Notes: generated from the sequence alone by a model not told the origin. Positions 1-5,710 are shown, counted from the stretch's first letter. The stretch: DNA of 18,865 bases from JBKHBT01 sp046542255 (GCA_046542255.1 JBKHBT010000065.1:1-18865); one strand, 5' to 3'. Numbers and translations: made by a program.

Positions 1-19
1 TCCATTTTTGTTAAAAACC
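1..19. repeat. Partial copy of island repeat (copy C)
   Basis: The first 19 bases match 1212-1230 at 18 of 19 positions (core CCATTTTTGTT). The copy lies directly after the restored hicA stop codon at 19-21 on the minus strand, just as copy A lies directly after the relE-type toxin stop. The rest of the copy would lie outside the window. Confidence 0.5.
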
Positions 20-242
20 TAAACCCTCAAAAAATCATCTACATCAATATTTGCCTGCTTGAGAATAGCTCTCAAAGTCCCTTCAGGCATTCCCCGGGAT
101 GATTAGGTATTGTTGTATATAGATTAGTTTGCTTATTATACCAGATTTCATGGCTTCCAGAAGCCTGCCGATCAAAATGAAAACCAAGCTTTTTGATCTT
201 CCTGGCTATCTTGTTATATTTGAAACCGGAAAGACGCCCCAA
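19..242 (-). pseudogene. hicA: HicA-type mRNA interferase toxin, frameshifted
   Basis: Reading on the minus strand from a TTG at 242-240 gives a HicA-like protein: an N-terminal GRLSGFKYNKIARKIKKLGF-type helix and then GSHEIWYN, which carries the catalytic His of the double-stranded-RNA-binding fold. It continues to TIPNHPG and hits TGA at 72-74 after 56 codons. The expected HicA C-terminus (MPEGTLRAILKQANIDVDDF) is intact in another frame and stops at 19-21. Restoring one G in the GGGG run (plus-strand CCCC, 92-95) joins the halves to about 74 residues, the normal family length. The TTG start sits one base after the hicB stop, and an AGGA lies about 7 bases upstream of it. HicA toxins cleave mRNA and are neutralised by HicB. 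The break may be a sequencing error, a true pseudogene, or less likely a -1 programmed frameshift. Confidence 0.78.
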
Positions 243-243
243 G

Positions 244-468
244 CTAATTTCCTATGATCAAAGGATATTCAAACTTATCTTCTACTGAAGGAAGTAAGTC
301 TTCTCTCTCTTCTTGAGCTTCAAGTAATTTGCGGGCAACATCTCGGGCTATTTCTAATGTTTCAGTAACTGTCCTGCCCTGAGCAATCAAACCCTGAATC
401 GAATCAGAAGTCGCAAGATAAAGCCCTTCAGGAAGTTTCTCAATCTTTATTTTCAATATCTTTTCCAT
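244..468 (-). CDS. hicB: HicB-type antitoxin, short form
   Basis: This 74-residue acidic protein has the HicB partial RNase-H-like fold signature: a beta strand with the pattern LPEGLYLATSDSIQGLIAQG, then TVTETLEIARDVARKLLEA. HicB normally binds and silences HicA. The usual HicB sequence continues into a ribbon-helix-helix or helix-turn-helix DNA-binding domain; this one ends at about residue 74, so it belongs to the short class without an obvious DNA-binding tail. The start ATG at 466-468 has a GGAG at 474-478. The toxin gene follows with a one-base gap, so the order is antitoxin first, the reverse of the classical hicAB. If hicA is truly broken, this gene is an orphan antitoxin. Confidence 0.82.
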   Translation of the reverse strand: MEKILKIKIEKLPEGLYLATSDSIQGLIAQGRTVTETLEIARDVARKLLEAQEEREDLLPSVEDKFEYPLIIGN

Positions 469-492
469 TTTAACTCCAATTTGTTATATATG

Positions 493-520
493 ATAATATA
501 CATTTTGTCGTAAATGTCAA
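493..520 (-). promoter_or_regulatory. Promoter of hicBA with internal inverted repeat
   Basis: On the minus strand a perfect -35 TTGACA (515-520) is followed after 16 bases by TATTAT (493-498), about 25 bases before the hicB start. The spacer contains the inverted repeat CATTT-6-AAATG (501-516), a plausible operator for autoregulation by the HicAB complex. The promoter is read directly from sequence; the operator role is inference. Confidence 0.6.
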
Positions 521-583
521 ATCACTATTGAGCTTTCTTGCGTTTTACAAAAAAAATTATTTGTCTTAAAAATAAGAGCACCT

Positions 584-620
584 TTCATTCCGGTTCGAAC
601 CTGCACAACAAACCTCCATT
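584..620. repeat. Island repeat copy A
   Basis: A 37-base stretch aligns without gaps to 1181-1217 with 30 identical positions; shared blocks are TTCATT, GTTCGAA, CTG, CAACA and ACCTCCATT. It contains the perfect palindrome GGTTCGAACC (592-601). It overlaps the stop codon of the relE-type toxin and separates that module from hicBA. Confidence 0.65.
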
Positions 621-879
621 ATAAACCCCGATAAACATCCCTTCGATGTCCCAAAGCAATTACCAGAATTCTCAGTTCATTATCATAAATTTCATAAATA
701 ACTCGGTAATTGCCAACACTCATTCGCCAAGCCGGACGATTGGATAATTTTTTGCAACCCCGAGGACGTGGCTGGTTAGCTAAGCCTCTAATGGCTTCGA
801 TTATCCTATCCTGAGAGACTTCATCAATTTTACTTAACTTCTTCTGAGCTGATTTGAGAATTTTAATGGAATATTTCAA
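619..879 (-). CDS. RelE/ParE-superfamily toxin
   Basis: This is an 86-residue basic protein of the usual RelE/ParE size. Residues 1-40 form the N-terminal helices (KILKSAQKKLSKI, EAIRGLANQPRP), and the C-terminal sheet carries the family core WRMSVGNYRVIYEI, then ILVIALGHRRDVYR, including the conserved GNYR and HRRDVY segments. RelE members cut ribosome-bound mRNA; ParE members poison gyrase. The RYRVIY/HRRDVY pattern is the more RelE-like of the two. The gene overlaps its antitoxin by four bases (ATGA, 876-879), which implies translational coupling. The frame is intact, so this is the only apparently functional toxin in the window. Confidence 0.88.
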   Translation of the reverse strand: MKYSIKILKSAQKKLSKIDEVSQDRIIEAIRGLANQPRPRGCKKLSNRPAWRMSVGNYRVIYEIYDNELRILVIALGHRRDVYRGL

Positions 880-1082
880 GAAATTTTGCCATCTTTGATA
901 GCCCTAACCGCTGTTTCAAAATCTATACTTTCATCATTTTTAGATTTTGCTTTATCATAAGCACGGATATCATCAAGCTCTTCAAGCTCTTCGAGTATCT
1001 GTTCCCATTCAGAAATAGGCAACACAATGGCTTTCGCTTTTTTCTCTTTGTCAATCAAATATTCAGGATGAACCTTTAGCAT
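876..1082 (-). CDS. Antitoxin partner of RelE-type toxin
   Basis: This 68-residue acidic protein resembles the Phd/YefM/RelB-like antitoxins that accompany RelE toxins. It has an N-terminal strand with AKAIVLPISEWEQILEELEELDDIRAYDKAK and a C-terminal toxin-wrapping helix with IDFETAVRAIKDG. Antitoxins of this kind are cleared by Lon/Clp proteases and usually repress their own operon. The start ATG (1080-1082) has a GGAG four bases upstream. It is first in a two-gene operon with the toxin. The precise family is uncertain because such short proteins diverge quickly; the pairing, overlap and size are the main support. Confidence 0.82.
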   Translation of the reverse strand: MLKVHPEYLIDKEKKAKAIVLPISEWEQILEELEELDDIRAYDKAKSKNDESIDFETAVRAIKDGKIS

Positions 1083-1101
1083 TTTGCTCCAATGTTTTAT
1101 A

Positions 1102-1114
1102 TTGCTAAAAGCAA
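1102..1114 (-). promoter_or_regulatory. Possible operator ahead of relBE-type operon
   Basis: A perfect inverted repeat TTGCT-AAA-AGCAA lies 20 bases upstream of the antitoxin start, where an autoregulatory operator would be expected. The surrounding minus-strand DNA is AT-rich (a TATAAA lies near 1098), but I cannot assign a convincing -35/-10 pair. Confidence 0.35.
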
Positions 1115-1180
1115 ATTAATAAAATTTATGAAGAAATCAAAGACTTTTCGGAAAATGCCGACAATATAGCAGATATGATA

Positions 1181-1217
1181 TTCATTATAGTTCGAAGCTG
1201 TTCAACACACCTCCATT
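1181..1217. repeat. Island repeat copy B
   Basis: This copy is 30 of 37 identical to 584-620, and its right side continues into bases 1212-1230, which match the window start at 18 of 19 positions. It lies upstream of the relBE-type pair. In copies A and C the repeat follows the stop codon of a minus-strand toxin; here no gene precedes it, so a third module may have been lost. Confidence 0.65.
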
Positions 1218-1505
1218 TTTGTTGAAAACCATCCGCTTTTATAAACTCATCAAAATAGTGCTGTTTTGGAAAAACAGCTTAGCCAAAATCTCTGATTTTG
1301 GCAAATATCGTCCATTCAGGACTTACACTTACACAATCAAAAAAACAGTTCGAAGCAAACAGATTTAAACTGAAGTTCCACGCAAAAACAGAGCTAACTC
1401 ATTACAGTATAACGCACTACGTCCATTTTGCTTTTGATATATTTTCCATGAAAATATAATTACTTTACTTGATAGAAAAGCTATAATGTCTACATATAAT
1501 TCGAC
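1218..1505. other. Gene-free stretch with hairpins
   Basis: I see no credible gene here on either strand; all frames are short and lack ribosome sites. It contains the two tandem hairpins at 1260-1302, a further TTCGAAGC at about 1350, and the ATAACGC motif at 1409-1415 discussed under rejected items. It is probably non-functional island DNA between the toxin-antitoxin module and the IS remnant. Confidence 0.5.
1260..1302. repeat. Two adjacent perfect hairpins
   Basis: Hairpin 1 is GCTGTTTT-GGA-AAAACAGC (1260-1278, 8-bp stem, 3-base loop). Three bases later hairpin 2 is GCCAAAATC-TCT-GATTTTGGC (1282-1302, 9-bp stem, 3-base loop). Both stems are perfect. Neither is followed by a T-run on either strand, so they do not look like ordinary terminators. 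A REP-like or mobile-element remnant is possible. Confidence 0.7.
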
Positions 1506-1879
1506 ATGAGTATGCATATCGACATAATTCCAAATCGAGGCTATAAAGAAACAAAACTACTTCGCCAATCGTATCGAGATGGCGATAATTATAAAAAAAG
1601 AACTCTGGCAAATGTTTCTGAGTTGACAATGGATCAAGTTTTTGCAATGAGAAAAATTCTCAAAGGAGAAAGACTTGTCCCTGTCAAAGAGGCTTTTGAA
1701 GTAATATCCTCTAAATATGGCTTTAGAAGAGGACACTTCTTTCATCATTATCTACAATTGTGAAAAACACTTGCAAAGTTATACATGAAAAAAGCAAGAA
1801 TCTGACATTTGAAACTGTCACCAAGCCAGATAAGCAGCAGCATAAAGCACTGGAGTTAATCGAGAAAATCGAAATGTAG
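1506..1879 (+). pseudogene. IS1634-type transposase, internally deleted
   Basis: The N-terminal part (about 77 residues) has the opening of IS1634-family transposases: MHIDIIPN, then LLRQSYRDGDNYKKRTLANVS and LKGERLVPVKEAFEV. It ends near GFRRGH at about 1735 and the frame stops at 1761-1763. In another frame, 1727-1876 encodes a typical C-terminal tail of the same family (LLSSLSTIVKNT, LTFETVTKPDKQQHKALELI) ending at TAG 1877-1879. Full-length members are several hundred residues long, so more than 1 kb has been lost, including the catalytic DDE core, with a junction at about 1725-1740. The start is ATG 1506 or 1512; the family usually begins at the second. This is a dead element, and no certain terminal repeats or target duplication were found. 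Family assignment is from recalled motifs. Confidence 0.75.
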
Positions 1880-1894
1880 TCATGCCAAGTGAAC

Positions 1895-1929
1895 CCCCAA
1901 ATCAGCGCAAGGCCTTGCGTGGATTGGGG
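1895..1929. other. Long palindrome between convergent remnants
   Basis: An inner perfect palindrome CGCAAGG/CCTTGCG (1906-1919) is extended outward by CCCCAAATC (1895-1903) against GATTGGGG (1922-1929) with one bulged A. It lies 16 bases after the transposase stop and covers the stop codon of the PIN remnant. It may be an old bidirectional terminator or an IS end. There is no following T-run. Confidence 0.5.
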
Positions 1930-2066
1930 TAGCTGTTGAAATGGCTGTGGAACTTAAGATTAATTATTTTTACAAGATTAATGGACTTTTTAGTTATGTC
2001 TTCTATCTGTTCCTCGCTCTGAGGTTCAGTGCTAATTATAATATTTGTTTCAAATAATATTTTCAT
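1902..2066 (-). pseudogene. N-terminal remnant of a PIN-domain protein
   Basis: The minus strand from ATG 2066 encodes 54 residues starting MKILFETNIIIS, which matches the first strand of PIN-domain ribonucleases (usual form: two to four hydrophobics, then DTN, then hydrophobics). It is followed by an acidic helix (EPQSEEQIEDITKKS) and a second helix (INLVKIINLKF). The first catalytic Asp is Glu here. A whole PIN domain is about 130 residues with later acidic residues; these are missing because the frame ends at TGA 1902-1904 inside the palindrome. No ribosome site is evident. PIN proteins are the toxins of VapBC pairs, which fits the toxin-rich island, although some are not toxins. No antitoxin gene is visible upstream. 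Confidence 0.5.
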
Positions 2067-2130
2067 GATGATATAATTTTATAAGTCGGGCGTTATTCCC
2101 ACAAGGTTTTTTTGATTTTCTCCTATAAAC

Positions 2131-2171
2131 TTGACCTAAGTCAATTACAAACAACTTATTTATGCTATTTT
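2131..2171 (+). promoter_or_regulatory. FNR/CRP-type site and -10 of cupin-hcp operon
   Basis: A perfect palindrome TTGAC-CTAA-GTCAA (2131-2144) has the form of FNR/CRP-superfamily sites. A -10-like TATTTT lies at 2166-2171, which predicts a transcription start near 2178 and puts the palindrome centre (2137.5) at about -41, the class II activator position. No good independent -35 is present, as expected for an activated promoter. HcpR-type regulators of the CRP/FNR family are known to control hcp genes; the regulator here is inferred, and none is encoded in the window. Confidence 0.6.
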
Positions 2172-2210
2172 ATACATGAATACAAAAACTTATGCCATAA
2201 AGGAGTTAAA

Positions 2211-2549
2211 ATGAAAGTTATCGATGTCAAAAAGCAACCAATAAAAGAAAATGCTCACAAGGTCGATGCAAGAGCGGTATTCGCTTCTGAGCATATACTA
2301 TTGGTACACATGGAAATCGAGCAGGGCAAATCGCTACTGCCACATATCACACCTGTCGATGTGGTTTTCTATGTTCTCGAAGGCGAAGGCACTGTCACTG
2401 TCGGCGAAGAAAAAGCAATCGTCAAAAAAAATCAAGCAGTATTTAGCCCGAAAGATATCAAACACAATTGGGCAAATACCGGAACAGGAACCCTAAGAAT
2501 ACTCGTGATGAAAACGCCTAAACCACAAAAAGCCACAAAAATTCTATAA
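2211..2549 (+). CDS. Small single-domain cupin
   Basis: This 112-residue protein is one conserved cupin barrel. Motif 1 runs from G39 through H45 to G60 (FYVLEGEGTVTVGEE) and motif 2 is around residues 74-88 (NQAVFSPKDIKHNWANTG) with H85. The usual first-motif HxHxxxE metal set is incomplete: H45 is followed by T47 and then D50, so metal binding may be altered. The start is ATG 2211 because AAGGAG lies six bases upstream; an in-frame start at 2112 would overlap the regulatory palindrome and has no ribosome site. The gene is 78 bases upstream of hcp with no terminator between, so the two are probably co-transcribed. Small cupins are often found beside hcp in anaerobes; the substrate is unknown. 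Confidence 0.85.
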   Translation: MKVIDVKKQPIKENAHKVDARAVFASEHILLVHMEIEQGKSLLPHITPVDVVFYVLEGEGTVTVGEEKAIVKKNQAVFSPKDIKHNWANTGTGTLRILVMKTPKPQKATKIL

Positions 2550-2627
2550 TACAAAAAGAACTTAGAATTAGTTTCATTAATTCAAAACAACAAAAAGTCA
2601 TAGCATTTTAACTCAGGAGGTACAAAA

Positions 2628-4268
2628 ATGCAAAAGAAGATGTTCTGCTTCCAATGCCAGGAAACGGCCAAAAATCAAGGATGCACAATCCGCGGAGTTT
2701 GCGGAAAACAAGACACAACTGCGAATCTGCAGGATCTACTCATCTATCTATGCAAAGGAATCGCTGTCTATGCCAGAAAAGGCATCGAAATGGGCCATAA
2801 TGTCGATAAATTTGCCAAATTTATCACCGATGCATTTTTCGCAACAGTTACAAACACCAATTTCGATGATGAGCGCTTTATAGAATTCATCGATAAGGCT
2901 CTCGAAGTAAGAACCGAGTTAGAAAACAAATATGCCGATAAATTCACCGAAGAGCTACCCGACAATTGCACATGGAAACCTCTTCCACGGGAAGGCTACG
3001 AAGAGAAATCCAAAAAAGTCGGTGTTTTGGATACCGAAAATGAAGACATCAGGTCGCTTCGAGAACTTATTACATATGGTATAAAAGGAATCTCTGCTTA
3101 TAATCATCATGCGAGAGTGCTCGGTTTCGAAAATAGTGATATCTTCGATTTCATAGTCGAAACACTCGCCAAGACTACCGATGATATCACAGTCGATGAG
3201 CTAATTGACAATGTTATGCTTACCGGAAAATTCGCCGTCGAAACAATGGCTCTTCTCGATGAAGCCAATACATCAACCTATGGAAATCCAGAAATTACAG
3301 AAGTAAATCTCGGTGTTGGCAAAAATCCAGGAATACTAATCTCCGGCCATGACCTTCGCGATATGCAGCAGCTTCTCGAGCAGACCAAAGACACCGGAGT
3401 CGATGTCTATACGCATTCTGAGATGCTTCCTGCAAATTACTATCCTGCATTCAAGAAATATGACCATTTCATCGGCAATTATGGTAATGCATGGTGGAAA
3501 CAGAATGAAGAGTTCACCAAATTCAATGGCCCAATCATAATGACGACCAATTGCATCATCCCGGTCAAAGATGATTATAAAGACCGAATCTACACAACCA
3601 GCGTAGTCGGGTATCCGGGAGTGAAACATATCGAAGGCAAACCGGGCGAGAAAGATTTCAGCGCTTTAATAGAACAGGCAAAAAATTGCGATCCACCCGA
3701 GATGATCGAGGATGGCACAATCGTAGGCGGTTTTGCACATCATCAGGTAATGCAGCTTGCCGATAAGGTCATCGATGCTATCAAATCTGGCGCAATCAAG
3801 CGATTTATCGTTATGGCAGGATGCGATGGGCGATATCCGAACCGTGAATACTTCACTCGCGTAGCGCATGAGCTTCCTGAAGATGCCGTAATCCTGACAG
3901 CAGGATGCGCCAAATATAGATACAATAAACTCGACCTCGGCGATATCGGCGGAATCCCAAGAGTGCTCGATGCCGGCCAGTGCAATGATTCATATTCATT
4001 GGCAGTTATCGCACTCAAGCTAAAAGAAGCATTCGAGCTGGACGATATCAATGACTTGCCTATTTCATTCGATATCGCATGGTATGAGCAGAAGGCTGTG
4101 GCTGTGCTTTTGGCATTGCTATATCTCGGCGTCAAAGGAATGCGCCTTGGACCGACTCTACCGGCATTCCTATCGCCTAATGTCGCTAAAGTTCTCGTTG
4201 AGAATTTCGATATCAAACCTACCGGCGATGTTAAAGAAGATGTTGAAGCGATGATGGCTGGAAAATAA
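2628..4268 (+). CDS. hcp: Hybrid cluster protein (Hcp), class I
   Basis: This 546-residue protein is a full-length hybrid cluster (prismane) protein. The N-terminal cysteines C7, C10, C19 and C25 have the CX2CX8CX5C spacing of class I enzymes of strict anaerobes, which bind a [4Fe-4S] cluster. All ligands of the Fe-S-O hybrid cluster are visible: H241 (SGHDL), E265 (THSEM), C309 (TTNC), C399 (AGCDGR), C427 (TAGCAKYRYNK), C452 (GQCND) and E487, with K489 in WYEQKAVAVLL. Hcp acts as a high-affinity cytoplasmic NO reductase, with hydroxylamine reductase activity in vitro, and protects against nitrosative stress. AGGAGG lies eight bases upstream of the start. It is the second gene after the cupin behind an FNR-type palindrome. 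No hcr reductase gene is adjacent, as is usual for class I. Confidence 0.96.
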   Translation: MQKKMFCFQCQETAKNQGCTIRGVCGKQDTTANLQDLLIYLCKGIAVYARKGIEMGHNVDKFAKFITDAFFATVTNTNFDDERFIEFIDKALEVRTELENKYADKFTEELPDNCTWKPLPREGYEEKSKKVGVLDTENEDIRSLRELITYGIKGISAYNHHARVLGFENSDIFDFIVETLAKTTDDITVDELIDNVMLTGKFAVETMALLDEANTSTYGNPEITEVNLGVGKNPGILISGHDLRDMQQLLEQTKDTGVDVYTHSEMLPANYYPAFKKYDHFIGNYGNAWWKQNEEFTKFNGPIIMTTNCIIPVKDDYKDRIYTTSVVGYPGVKHIEGKPGEKDFSALIEQAKNCDPPEMIEDGTIVGGFAHHQVMQLADKVIDAIKSGAIKRFIVMAGCDGRYPNREYFTRVAHELPEDAVILTAGCAKYRYNKLDLGDIGGIPRVLDAGQCNDSYSLAVIALKLKEAFELDDINDLPISFDIAWYEQKAVAVLLALLYLGVKGMRLGPTLPAFLSPNVAKVLVENFDIKPTGDVKEDVEAMMAGK

Positions 4269-4589
4269 TCAATATATAAAATAGCTATAAAGCTATATTT
4301 GATGCCCTCGGCTAATCTCGGATAGTGGTGTTAAAATCATAACGATTTTAGCCGGGGTATCGCTGCTTCTGATGAAGCTTTATGCAAACAAAAAGCTAAT
4401 CAGCTATTCAAAAAATGCATATTAAAACCGAGTCGGTGGTCCCGCGGAGCCGAAAACTCTGATATGTATAAATCACCATAATCAATGTATCATCATTCGC
4501 TCGGACAACCACTTCAAATAAGAAAAGACTAATATTTACAAATTAACTAGAAATGCTGTATTTCTAGGCAAATATTTTGAAAGGGATTT
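4269..4589. other. Intergenic stretch with several stem-loops
   Basis: No gene is supported in these 321 bases. Stem-loops visible are TAAAATC-ATAAC-GATTTTA (4332-4350), GCTTC-TGAT-GAAGC (4365-4378, followed by TTT, a weak terminator candidate for hcp), and CTAGAAAT-GCTGT-ATTTCTAG (4547-4567) just ahead of the MscS start. The part from about 4300 to 4460 is richer in G and C than its flanks (for example GTCCCGCGGAGCC near 4440). It does not match a riboswitch class I can recognise. Confidence 0.4.
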
Positions 4590-5381
4590 ATGGATAATTC
4601 AGCAACTGATTTTTTTAGAAGCCCTGCAGGCCAATAATGTCATCTTTGCGATTTTTGTTCTCTGCCTTGTATGGCTCTTTATCAGGATAGTTGACCATTT
4701 TCTGAACCTGCTATCCGAGCGTAATACGAAATGGCGATTGCGGATTAAATCACTTTTGCCAATCCTTAGGATATTTCTGTGGTTCGCAGGAATATTTATC
4801 ATAATACGGATACTGTTCCCGAAAACCGAGCATTTTCTTGCGCTCCTTGCTGCTGCAGGTTTGGCGTTTGGCTTTGCAATTCGAGATGTTCTTGCCAAAC
4901 TCATCGGAGGAGTCATAATCCTTATCAATAAGCCTTTCATCGTTGGCGACCGTGTTGAAATCGGCCAAGATTATGGTGAGATTACCGAGGTCGGCCTTCT
5001 ATCAAGCAGGCTGAGAACGCCTGGTGATTCAATCGTGACCATACCAAATTCAATTGTGGTAACAGGTTCTGTATCCAATGCTAATTCTGGCGAGCTTTTC
5101 TGCCAATGTTCGCTACCTATTTACATCTCGATAAAGGCGATATCGCCCATGCTAAGAAATTTCTACATGAGGCAATCAAGGCAAGCCCATATCTTTATTA
5201 TAAGCTTCCGATTATTATCAATTCTAGCGAAAACTATGATAAAAAGGCCTATATCAAACTGAATGCTAAGGCATATGTATTTGATCACCGCTATGAATTC
5301 CGATTTGTGGATGATGTAATACAGCGATTCCAAACCGTTTTCAGCTCTGAGAATTTTGCGAGCGATTATTATGAAAAATGA
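4590..5381 (+). pseudogene. MscS-type mechanosensitive channel, two frameshifts
   Basis: The best start is ATG 4590, with AAGGGA just upstream, but that frame (MDNSATDFF) ends after 15 codons. Removing one T from the T7 run at 4610-4616 connects it to a long MscS frame: a hydrophobic helix (NNVIFAIFVLCLVWLF), a second helix near LLPILRIFLWFAGIFIII, the pore helix LAAAGLAFGFAIRDVLAKLI, and the beta domain (NKPFIVGDRVEIG, TVGLLSSRLRTPGDS-like, VTIPNS). The frame breaks again at about 5104, where one missing A (CAATG for CAAATG) would join it to MFATYLHLDKGDIAHAKKF and a C-terminal domain ending at TGA 5379-5381. The corrected protein is about 263 residues, normal for small MscS channels, which relieve hypo-osmotic stress. 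Sequencing error is a real alternative to decay. Confidence 0.82.
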
Positions 5382-5586
5382 AGAAATCAAAGCCATTACA
5401 AAGCACGACTTGAGTAGATTCCTTTTGGATTACCTTACTACGATTCGCAAACAGACAAAATACAAGACAGGTTATATCCTGAAAAATCTCAACTCATTAG
5501 AAACGTCGATAAACGAATTAATGCAAGTTCTCGATAGTGCAAACCAGACAATGCGCTGTTCAGCATTGTCATACTTTTCAGGCTAA
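5371..5586 (+). CDS. Small protein of unknown function, repeat-derived end
   Basis: I do not recognise this 71-residue frame. It starts at ATG 5371, inside the last codons of the MscS gene (11-base overlap), and has no strong ribosome site. The first 55 residues are hydrophilic and probably helical (EIKAITKHDLSRFLLDYLTTI, NLNSLETSINELMQVLDSA). The last 14 residues, from about QTMRC to the stop at 5584-5586, are encoded by the 56-bp dispersed repeat copy 1. The likely reading is a truncated gene whose original 3' end was replaced when the repeat inserted; a genuine small protein is possible. Confidence 0.4.
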   Translation: MKNEEIKAITKHDLSRFLLDYLTTIRKQTKYKTGYILKNLNSLETSINELMQVLDSANQTMRCSALSYFSG

Positions 5587-5600
5587 AACATCAGTAAAGC
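5545..5600. repeat. 56-bp dispersed repeat, copy 1
   Basis: These bases match 18808-18863 at 54 of 56 positions (differences at 5548 and 5562). Both copies start CAG, then a hairpin with arms CAATGC/GCATTG around a 6-8 base loop, and continue to CAGGCTAAAACATCAGTAAAGC. The copy covers the 3' end and stop codon of the small ORF at 5371-5586. Confidence 0.85.
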
Positions 5601-5647
5601 TTTTTGAGTATATATTAAGCATTATATATATGGCTTTAAAAGAGAAA

Positions 5648-5673
5648 GTGGAATTATTCAATAAATTCCCCAC
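5648..5673. other. Stem-loop between small ORF and exported-protein gene
   Basis: GTGGAATT (5648-5655) pairs with AATTCC..CAC (5664-5673) with a small bulge and an eight-base loop. A T-run begins about ten bases further on (5684-5689). The gap is long for an intrinsic terminator, so the role is uncertain. Confidence 0.35.
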
Positions 5674-5679
5674 ATCTAC

Positions 5680-5710
5680 TTGATTTTTTACTTTAAATAG
5701 TGTATATACT
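5680..5710 (+). promoter_or_regulatory. Probable promoter of exported-protein gene
   Basis: TATACT (5705-5710) is a good -10, with TTGATT (5680-5685) as a -35 at a rather long 19-base spacing. It lies about 30 bases before the start codon at 5742, after a gene-free stretch. Confidence 0.4.

Noticed and set aside
590..605. CGGTTCGAACCTG as the T-arm of a tRNA gene
   Set aside because: The bases on either side of the loop do not form the 5-bp T stem on either strand, and no acceptor, D or anticodon arm is present.
1122..1215. Plus-strand open frame (YEEIKDFSENADNIADMIF...) as a gene
   Set aside because: It is short, has no start with a ribosome site, and runs through island repeat B.
1409..2096. 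Inverted ATAACGC motifs (1409-1422 and 2083-2096, 11 of 14 matching) as IS terminal repeats or an integron attC pair
   Set aside because: The flanks show no target duplication, the span would include the PIN remnant that does not belong to the transposase, and 690 bases is far too long for an attC site. The short match may be chance.
2112..2210. Upstream in-frame start for the cupin
   Set aside because: It would place the regulatory palindrome and -10 inside the gene and has no ribosome site, whereas ATG 2211 has AAGGAG at ideal spacing.
4306..4420. Plus-strand frame reading SGVKIITILAGVSLLLMKLY as a membrane-protein fragment
   Set aside because: It has no start or ribosome site, is about 40 codons, and is explained by stem-loop sequence; no family could be assigned.
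5648..5689. Intrinsic terminator after the small ORF
   Set aside because: The T-run starts about ten bases after the stem, too far for a normal intrinsic terminator; kept only as a low-confidence stem-loop.
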